The position numbers and the translations under genes are program-made. Source: an uncultured bacterium (GTDB lineage Bacteria > Patescibacteriota > Minisyncoccia > Spechtbacterales > HO2-43-30). From it: a stretch of 5,560 nucleotides of DNA. Below the pieces are notes generated by a model. It saw only the letters and a list, made by a program, of their open reading frames with translations. It did no database searches and was not told where the DNA came from. Where the stretch lies: positions 1-5,560 of the forward strand of contig CAJXHR010000052.1 in NCBI GenBank assembly GCA_913054525.1. Direction: 5' to 3'. This document shows, piece after piece, positions 1 to 4,580 of the stretch; the stretch's first letter is position 1, and each line of letters opens with the position of its first letter.

Positions 1-345
1 AAAAGGCAAGCTAATGGAAAAGTCCTTTTTCCAAAGCATTAAAAATCCAAGGAAAATAATCAGGAATCCGCCCGCGATAGTGAGCCACGGAATAAGAGGC
101 TTTACCGCACTGCCCAAAGCCACAATCGCCACTCCCAAAACAGTAAAGACGGTAATAATTCCCATGCCGGCCCAAAATCCCAAAATCATGCCTTTAAAAA
201 GCCGCTTGCCCAAAGGAAGGGGCTTGGATTGGTGGTCCCGGCCCAAATAATACGAAATGTAAGCCGGCAGCATGGCAAAGCCGCAGGGCGTCAGAAATGT
301 CAAAAATCCGGAAATTAAAGCTAGGTTAATTAAAGCCGGGCTCAT
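1..345 (-). CDS. CcdA-like cytochrome c biogenesis/thiol-disulfide transmembrane protein, N-terminal part (runs off window)
   Basis: I translated this partial gene by hand: 115 codons are open from the ATG at 345 to the window edge. The protein starts MSPALINLALISGFLTF and carries TPCGFAMLPAY, the typical first-helix motif of the CcdA/DsbD membrane family with its redox cysteine (Cys21). Three hydrophobic helices are visible, at about 4-33, 50-77 and 84-105. The second conserved cysteine would lie in the fourth helix, outside the window. The family carries electrons from cytoplasmic thioredoxin across the membrane to extracytoplasmic Trx-like partners. The start overlaps the stop of the upstream TlpA-HMA gene as ATGA and has no SD sequence, so translational coupling is likely. 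With no N-terminal extra helix it looks like the compact CcdA form, unlike the longer CcdA-type protein at 4573-5547. The family call is firm; substrate and partner are inferred from context. Confidence 0.88.
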   Translation of the reverse strand, partial: MSPALINLALISGFLTFLTPCGFAMLPAYISYYLGRDHQSKPLPLGKRLFKGMILGFWAGMGIITVFTVLGVAIVALGSAVKPLIPWLTIAGGFLIIFLGFLMLWKKDFSISLPF

Positions 346-1304
346 AAAGAAATATCTTTAATAAGAAAAGCGTCATAAATAGTTGGAGCGTCGGGATACT
401 GGGTGTCATCAAATATAGGTGAGCTCACGATATCTTCGGGCGATGATTGCATGCGGTCGTAGACCACCAAGCCCTTGCCTTCATAAAAACTTATCCTCAC
501 TTCTTTAATGCCGGCAACAGTTTTATAGAGCACGTCCTTTATCATTCTTGGGCAGGAGGGACAGAACATGTTATCAATTTTAATAAGAGCTACTCGATAC
601 TCCTGATTCCCATAAATCTGTCTCAGATCCTCTATTTCCTGCTCAATATCGAGATTATAGGCGGCTAATTTTTCGCCAACCGATTGTTCGGAAAAAGATG
701 TTATACCTCCCCCCCCGCTATAGCCTAGCTTGATCATTGCTTTTTGAATCTCTTCAAAGTCGGTTGACCAGCTGTCGCGGTAGGCGATTTTTCCCTCCGC
801 GTCAATAAGAATCGTTGTTCCCGTAAAGGGCGCACCGTACTTTACTGATATCTGGTCGGTATCCCGGGCAAATAGCCAGCGGTTGTCAAAATCGGGCCGG
901 GAATACGCCCTACGAAAACGGTCTATTTCCTTCTCGGTTTCGGTTGGGTCCACATCAATACTGATAATAGAAAGCTCGGGATAGGCATCCAGTGCCTTGC
1001 GGAAATCGTCGGTTTCTGAAATACAGGTCCCGCACCAAGCGGCCATAATCTCTATTATCACCGGACTTCCTCGAAAATCGCTTAAACTAAACGTTCTGCC
1101 ATCAATATCGGTCAGCGTAAAGTCCGGCGCATCAATACCTTCCTTGGTTAACTGGTCCCCTGCTCCCAGATCAGCTTGCTCTTGAATAAAACGCAACCCG
1201 TCTCTCCCGCCGCTAAAGCTAAACCTGTCCAAATTATTGCCCAGCCAAATACCGCCTCCAAAAAGGATTAACAGCCCAACTACAATGGTAATTTTTTTAA
1301 GCAT
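342..1304 (-). CDS. Membrane-anchored TlpA-like thioredoxin fused to a C-terminal HMA (MerP-like) domain
   Basis: 320 residues from the ATG at 1304. A TTG lies one codon upstream, but the AAAGGG at about 1309-1314 is better spaced for the ATG. Residues 5-22 form one hydrophobic segment without a lipobox, so an N-terminal anchor with the rest outside is likely. Residues 58-195 are a TlpA/AhpC-type thioredoxin fold: APDFTLTDIDG, then AAWCGTCISE with Cys91 and Cys94, then TILIDAEGKI. The usual cis-proline before TT is Gly162 here. After a GGGG linker (197-200), residues 236-285 resemble a heavy-metal-associated domain: NMFCPSCPRMIKDVL with Cys248/Cys251, followed by a VAGIKEVRISFYEG strand pattern as in MerP and copper chaperones. 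It lies 13 nt after the upstream His-rich gene and overlaps the following ccdA by ATGA. Likely role: thiol-disulfide exchange with, or metal transfer to, an outer partner. The domains are seen directly; the role is inferred. Confidence 0.87.
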   Translation of the reverse strand: MLKKITIVVGLLILFGGGIWLGNNLDRFSFSGGRDGLRFIQEQADLGAGDQLTKEGIDAPDFTLTDIDGRTFSLSDFRGSPVIIEIMAAWCGTCISETDDFRKALDAYPELSIISIDVDPTETEKEIDRFRRAYSRPDFDNRWLFARDTDQISVKYGAPFTGTTILIDAEGKIAYRDSWSTDFEEIQKAMIKLGYSGGGGITSFSEQSVGEKLAAYNLDIEQEIEDLRQIYGNQEYRVALIKIDNMFCPSCPRMIKDVLYKTVAGIKEVRISFYEGKGLVVYDRMQSSPEDIVSSPIFDDTQYPDAPTIYDAFLIKDISL

Positions 1305-1317
1305 CAATCCCTTTGCC

Positions 1318-1824
1318 CTAGATTCTTAGCGCTTCTTCCTCTTCGTGAGAAATAAAGAAGTAATGAACGTCATAGTGATCTTCTTCCAAGGCCGCGTGGC
1401 CCCCCGGTATAAACTGGACATGACTGTGGTCGACTTTGTAACCAAGTGCTAGGGGACCTGAATCCAAAAAAATCCGCTCTATTTTATCTGGTGTGGTGGT
1501 CTCGAATTCCTCCAAAGCACTCTTGGTAAACATATACCCAACTCCAATGAGCTTACTATCCGATGTAAGATAAACAGGCCCCATTGGATTTCCCAAAGAG
1601 GTCGAAGGCGTAATGTAGTGCGTGAAGCCCGCTACACACTGGTTGCTGAAAGCTTCGGAATATTCTGCATTAGCCGGTAGAACTGGCGTTGGTTGATCTG
1701 CAAGCCTTTCTACTTGCTGATTTAGTTGAGAGATAGCCCGATTCTTGCTGATAACAACACCCAAACTTATTCCCAAAGCTCCAATCAAAATTATGCCAAG
1801 CAGTATGATTTTTCTGTTGAACAT
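1318..1824 (-). CDS. Membrane-anchored His-rich protein, possibly TTHB210/DUF5602-like
   Basis: 168 residues. A hydrophobic segment at 6-25 is followed by a short helical stretch (28-42) and then an extracytoplasmic domain. The C-terminal half is unusually rich in histidine: H133 and H135 (DHSH), H143 (GGHAA), H150 and H154 (EDHYDVHYF) and H160 (SHEEEE). The pattern GGHxxxxxDHYDVHYFFIS recalls the GHxP...PHFDxHFY signature that I remember for the TTHB210-like DUF5602 family. That match is from memory and unverified. A single cysteine (Cys63) precedes HYITPSTSLGNPMGPVY. No enzymatic motif is recognised, and the His cluster suggests metal binding. It lies 32 nt after the Trx-Trx gene and 13 nt before the TlpA-HMA gene, so it belongs to the same operon. 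The start ATG is preceded by AGAAATAAT with no good SD. The gene is certain; the function is not. Confidence 0.8.
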   Translation of the reverse strand: MFNRKIILLGIILIGALGISLGVVISKNRAISQLNQQVERLADQPTPVLPANAEYSEAFSNQCVAGFTHYITPSTSLGNPMGPVYLTSDSKLIGVGYMFTKSALEEFETTTPDKIERIFLDSGPLALGYKVDHSHVQFIPGGHAALEEDHYDVHYFFISHEEEEALRI

Positions 1825-1856
1825 ATTATTTCTTTTTATTCTAATTCTTTAACTTT

Positions 1857-3104
1857 TTAAAAAACGAAGTTCGGTACTTGTTCAATCTGCCATTCAAGAA
1901 CCGTTTCGCTTTCGTCGCCAAACGTAACTAGATATTGATCACCATCCTGTAGCTCCAGATTGCCGAATGAGGAATCCTGCTCGCCGTTTCGAAATACCTT
2001 GAGAGTTTGCGTGCCTTTGCTGCACTTTTCTTCTCCTTGATCCGGCATCAAACAAGTATCGCTCAACTGCCAGTCAAGAGTAGCCAGAAAACTCCGCATC
2101 GTAATATCTTCGGCATGCACGTGGATGACTTTCCCCGCCGATCCTTCCAAAGTGCTTTCTTCCAGGTGCACCTCCTTGTCTATTTCAAAGTAACGCCCGG
2201 GGTCTTGGGCAAAATCAAACTGCTCGCCGTTGATAAACACCGCAAAATTGACGTGATTGTGAACTTCTTGCAGGCTTTGTTGCTGACGGTCTTGCTGGAC
2301 TTCAACAATCTTATTCCGGGAAAGATCGCGATAGGTGCCAAGCAGATCAACGGCGTCGAAAATATAAGTATTATCGTTTTTATCGACCCGTCCAACCCGC
2401 TCCCATATCTCTTGAAATTCAGTATAGGGCTCCAGATCACCTCGCAATAAAATCGTAGGGGTTTTGGTAATCCCGTATCGCCAAATGAGATTTCTGCCCC
2501 GGAAATCCTTCTTATCAATACGGCCCTCTTCAAAGGGGAGCATGCCGAAAGAAGCCAAAAGATTTTTATGCCTGTCCACATCGTAACACTCCGTGCAGTC
2601 CTCGTCGGTTAAATAGGTAAGGGTAAATTCCCCTACAATTTCCTTGGTATCTATTATTTGATATGGTGGAGTGATGCCTGTAATTACTATGGATTCTCCC
2701 CTTTCCTCACCCATGGAAAGGAGCAGCTCTGCTATCTGGGCATTTTTTTTAATTTCACCGTCAAGTATCAGTGCAGGAACTTTTCCAATCTCGAACCTAT
2801 CAATAAGCTCTTGGGCATCTTTTGTCCCAAATGAAAGCTCTTTTTGATCAACAAACGCAATATTTACCTTGCCTAAATTGTCGATCAAAGATTGACTAAT
2901 CTGCGCGCACTGGCTGCAATCCGGCGTGGTGATAACGACCAAGCTGATATTGGCAGGGCGCTCGGCTTCTTTTTTTTCTACAATAAGCTCATCAACCTGA
3001 TTTTTCAAAATAAAGCCCAGGGAAGCAGAAACGCCCAAAGATACCAAAAAAATAATCAGCACTTGCCAGCGGAATATATACAAAAAATTTAATAATTTAG
3101 ACAT
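1857..3104 (-). CDS. Membrane-anchored protein with two thioredoxin-like domains and a His/Cys C-terminal domain
   Basis: 415 residues. One N-terminal hydrophobic segment (14-33) is followed by a short charged stretch that leads into the outer part. Domain 1 (about 52-135) has the thioredoxin-type TPDCSQCAQ (Cys63/Cys66) and a probable cis-proline in KVPAL (Pro110). Domain 2 (about 157-255) has DEDCTECYD (Cys170/Cys173) and KTPTILL (Pro216). The C-terminal domain (about 280-415) has HNH (282, 284), His313, IHVH (328, 330), then Cys351 and Cys361, and ends in a beta-rich stretch. The two CxxC sites imply thiol-disulfide exchange outside the membrane. The H-x-H pairs suggest a metal site; I recall similar HxH...IHVH domains in uncharacterised archaeal and CPR proteins but cannot name a family. 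The start has no SD (TCTAAAAAATATG). It sits 28 nt after the VGGC peptide gene. The tandem Trx arrangement is seen; the partners are inferred. Confidence 0.87.
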   Translation of the reverse strand: MSKLLNFLYIFRWQVLIIFLVSLGVSASLGFILKNQVDELIVEKKEAERPANISLVVITTPDCSQCAQISQSLIDNLGKVNIAFVDQKELSFGTKDAQELIDRFEIGKVPALILDGEIKKNAQIAELLLSMGEERGESIVITGITPPYQIIDTKEIVGEFTLTYLTDEDCTECYDVDRHKNLLASFGMLPFEEGRIDKKDFRGRNLIWRYGITKTPTILLRGDLEPYTEFQEIWERVGRVDKNDNTYIFDAVDLLGTYRDLSRNKIVEVQQDRQQQSLQEVHNHVNFAVFINGEQFDFAQDPGRYFEIDKEVHLEESTLEGSAGKVIHVHAEDITMRSFLATLDWQLSDTCLMPDQGEEKCSKGTQTLKVFRNGEQDSSFGNLELQDGDQYLVTFGDESETVLEWQIEQVPNFVF

Positions 3105-3130
3105 ATTTTTTAGATTTTAAGATAGGCGCA

Positions 3131-3168
3131 ATTTATCCCCTAAAGCACCCTCCTACCTGATCGGGAAT
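3131..3168. repeat. Direct repeat copy A (3' end of the VGGC peptide gene)
   Basis: This 38-nt stretch matches 3390-3427 at 35 positions, at a constant offset of 259. It covers the stop codon and the codons for the tail IPDQVGGCFRG. The three mismatches (3136, 3154, 3166) all lie at third codon positions and are silent (GGA/GGG, GTA/GTC, ATT/ATA). The similarity ends at the limits of the tail. Confidence 0.9.
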
Positions 3169-3357
3169 ACCGCTTGAACCACCACCCCCTTGGCCAAAGG
3201 CTCCCAGACCCTCATTGGCCAAGGCCTCTTTCATAGAATAAAGCTGAAAAGTCTGCGCGCCTGTAAGCAATAAAGCAACTGCAAGGATAACAAGCACTCC
3301 CTGAAACTCATATTTTTTTAATTTTTTTGGCTTTGATAATTTTTCTGTATTTAACAT
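3133..3357 (-). CDS. Small single-pass membrane peptide ending IPDQVGGCFRG
   Basis: 74 residues from the ATG at 3357. A TTG start at 3369 would add four residues, but GGA at 3365-3367 is spaced 7 nt from the ATG, so I prefer the ATG. Layout: a lysine-rich N-terminus (about 5-15), a hydrophobic segment (about 20-37), QLYSMKEALAN, a flexible linker GQGGGGSSG (55-63), then IPDQVGGCFRG with the only cysteine at 71. The positive N-terminus predicts that the tail faces outward. I recognise no named family. The same 11 C-terminal residues end the upstream neighbour, and the gene lies between that protein and a double thioredoxin, so the cysteine is a plausible client or carrier of the redox chain. 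Conservation of an operon position, an SD and the shared tail argue that it is a real gene despite its size. Function unknown. Confidence 0.82.
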   Translation of the reverse strand: MLNTEKLSKPKKLKKYEFQGVLVILAVALLLTGAQTFQLYSMKEALANEGLGAFGQGGGGSSGIPDQVGGCFRG

Positions 3358-3389
3358 AAGCTTATCCAATATTATTAATTTTTATTTGT

Positions 3390-3427
3390 ATTTACCCCCT
3401 AAAGCACCCTCCGACCTGATCGGGTAT
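3390..3427. repeat. Direct repeat copy B (3' end of the 271-residue VGGC protein gene)
   Basis: This is the partner of 3131-3168, with the same tail codons and stop and the three silent differences. Upstream of the tail the two genes do not align, so the shared element is the C-terminal tag and not a duplicated gene. Confidence 0.9.
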
Positions 3428-4207
3428 TTTAGATACATCTTCTCCGGAAAGGGCGGCATCCACAATATTCTTGCCTTGCAAAGAAAAAGTTTTCACGTCA
3501 ATGGGAATTTCATCGGGGCCAATACCTTCTTGGGCGTAGTACTTGATCCATTTCACCGCGAGGCCCGGGAAGAAAAATTTCTGCCAGAATCTCAACTCAT
3601 CGACAATCTCTTTTTCGCTATACCCTTGACTTGCCATAGAATAGGTTAGGCCCCGGATCACTCTTTTTTTAAAACAGCCTCCTCCACCACCCGGAGCATT
3701 GCAAAAGAGACACCCACCAACCGCATCCTGAAAACTATTCTCCTCTGTGCCGTACATAAGTTTGTTGTATAAAGCAGTCTGCGCGTCGCTTAATCCCGGA
3801 GGGCTATCCGGCGAACCGTGGGGAGGGAAAGAACTTGACCCATCGGGCGGAAAAGGGTCTTGCTCCATAATCAGATTCAAATTTTCATCATCGAGGGAAA
3901 GGCGGACATTCTGGTTATTTATCTTTATAGGACGGATTTCATCGCTTTCATCGGGCAATGTCGCCTTAGCAATTGCTTCCAGGGAAGCGCTTTTTATATC
4001 AAGAATACCAAAAGAATACAGCAGAGATTTTGCTCCAGCAATACTCAACCCCTTACCTTGCAGCGAAAAAATCATAGAATAATTAACCACGGCTCCAAAC
4101 GCAATCAGTAACGCCGCTAAAAGCAGCACGCGGTTGCATCGCAAGAAATGAATACGACCCCTGGGCTCTTGTATTTCTTCTTTGCTATTTTGATTGTTCT
4201 CTGCCAT
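3392..4207 (-). CDS. Membrane-anchored VGGC-tail protein with internal CxxC, weakly CcmH-like
   Basis: 271 residues of unrecognised family. A charged N-terminus (1-23) precedes a hydrophobic segment (26-49). A Pro/Gly/Ser-rich linker (118-138, with PFPPDGSSSFPPHG) follows, then a Cys/Gly cluster: DAVGGCLFC (Cys166, Cys169) and PGGGGGCFKK (Cys178). Next comes a helical stretch, RGLTYSMASQGYSEKEIVDELRF (read in pieces, 186-207). A CxxC followed by arginine-bearing helices and GxSxxEI is loosely like CcmH/NrfF, the apocytochrome-c thiol reductase subunit. This resemblance is by eye and weak; the canonical LRCxxCQ is absent. The protein ends SKIPDQVGGCFRG (Cys268), identical to the end of the next gene. 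FSLQGK occurs twice (47-52 and 241-246). No SD precedes the ATG (ATAATAATATG), and a stop four codons upstream rules out an earlier start. It is the first gene after the palindrome gap. Confidence 0.85.
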   Translation of the reverse strand: MAENNQNSKEEIQEPRGRIHFLRCNRVLLLAALLIAFGAVVNYSMIFSLQGKGLSIAGAKSLLYSFGILDIKSASLEAIAKATLPDESDEIRPIKINNQNVRLSLDDENLNLIMEQDPFPPDGSSSFPPHGSPDSPPGLSDAQTALYNKLMYGTEENSFQDAVGGCLFCNAPGGGGGCFKKRVIRGLTYSMASQGYSEKEIVDELRFWQKFFFPGLAVKWIKYYAQEGIGPDEIPIDVKTFSLQGKNIVDAALSGEDVSKIPDQVGGCFRG

Positions 4208-4310
4208 ATTATTATTTTATGTTTTTTACAAGGCAAATCCTTTCTTTATAAAAAGGACATATTAATATGTCCTTTATTTAATTTTAAGAAATTCCTCGAT
4301 GATGCCTTTA
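4208..4310. other. Intergenic region between Grx-like gene and VGGC operon
   Basis: This 103-nt non-coding, A/T-rich region is the largest gap in the window. It holds the palindrome at 4252-4275. On the minus strand, TATAAA (4244-4249) and TAAAAT near the downstream ATG resemble -10 boxes, but neither has a convincing -35 box at 16-18 nt. A promoter for the downstream genes may lie here, but I cannot call one. No SD precedes the ATG at 4207. Confidence 0.6.
4252..4275 (-). terminator. Perfect 24-nt palindrome with short T run; weak intrinsic terminator or operator
   Basis: The half-site AAAGGACATAT and its exact inverse are separated by TA. On the minus strand the stem is followed by further T residues (TTTTT across the stem end, then AT), which gives a terminator-like shape 36 nt after the stop of the Grx-like gene. 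Only three G-C pairs occur in each arm, so an RNA hairpin would be weak. A perfectly symmetric site just upstream of a possible promoter could instead bind a dimeric repressor. Termination is slightly favoured. Confidence 0.45.
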
Positions 4311-4580
4311 TTACGCGGCGGACAATTGCTTTATTTTCTCAATCAACTTTCCCTTATTAAGCCCGCCAACAGAGAAAACCTCTCCATTCACGATGATGCC
4401 AGGGGAAGACATGATGCCATGCTCCTGAACCAGCTTCTGGCCCTCATCGGAAAAAAGATCAAGGTATTCAACTTCCACTTCGGGAAACTGCGGCTTTATG
4501 TCTTCCTCTAAGATTTTTTTCGCGGCCGCGCAGTGACTGCAACCCGGCGTTGAAATTTCTTGAATCTTAATTTTACTCAT
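4311..4580 (-). CDS. Small glutaredoxin/thioredoxin-like redox protein (CSHC)
   Basis: 89 residues forming a compact thioredoxin fold: a beta strand KIQEIS, then TPGCSHCAAAKK with Cys14 and Cys17 at the start of the first helix, a strand EVEVEYLDL, and IMSSPGIIVNGEVFSVGG with the cis-proline Pro60. The length and motif fit the small glutaredoxin-like/thioredoxin_3 type found in archaea and many bacteria. There is no signal peptide or membrane segment, so it acts in the cytoplasm. Its start overlaps the end of the upstream CcdA-like gene by 8 nt, and a strong AGGAGG (4591-4596) sits 10 nt before the ATG. The tight coupling makes it the likely cytoplasmic electron donor to that membrane carrier; this is inferred. 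The reductant that recharges it is not in the window. The fold call is firm. Confidence 0.92.
   Translation of the reverse strand: MSKIKIQEISTPGCSHCAAAKKILEEDIKPQFPEVEVEYLDLFSDEGQKLVQEHGIMSSPGIIVNGEVFSVGGLNKGKLIEKIKQLSAA

Noticed and set aside
14..250. 78-codon open frame on the plus strand at the window start
   Set aside because: It is antisense to the CcdA-like coding sequence, which carries the clear TPCGFAMLPAY motif.
342..344. TGA recoded as glycine (code 25 of Gracilibacteria/SR1)
   Set aside because: The TGA ends the TlpA-HMA frame and overlaps the next ATG. Read-through would meet a TAA after three more codons, and no other frame needs TGA as sense.
2007..2450. 147-codon open frame on the plus strand
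   Set aside because: It lies wholly inside the double-thioredoxin gene on the opposite strand, its product has no recognisable motif, and the antisense gene has clear domains.
3133..3168. VGGC read as a lipoprotein signal (lipobox)
   Set aside because: The four residues fit the lipobox pattern, but they lie at the C-terminus after a flexible linker, without a preceding hydrophobic stretch, and only FRG follows the cysteine.
3133..3357. The 74-residue peptide as a RiPP (bacteriocin or lanthipeptide) precursor
   Set aside because: No maturase, radical SAM, protease or transporter gene is in view. The N-terminus is a membrane anchor and not a typical leader, and the same tail occurs on a 271-residue protein.
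3367..3369. TTG start for the VGGC peptide
   Set aside because: The TTG overlaps the GGA that serves as SD for the ATG four codons later, and no SD precedes the TTG.
3131..3427. The tail repeat as a CRISPR or mobile-element repeat
   Set aside because: Only two copies exist, 259 nt apart. Both sit in frame at gene ends with silent differences, and there is no spacer array, transposase or terminal inverted repeat.
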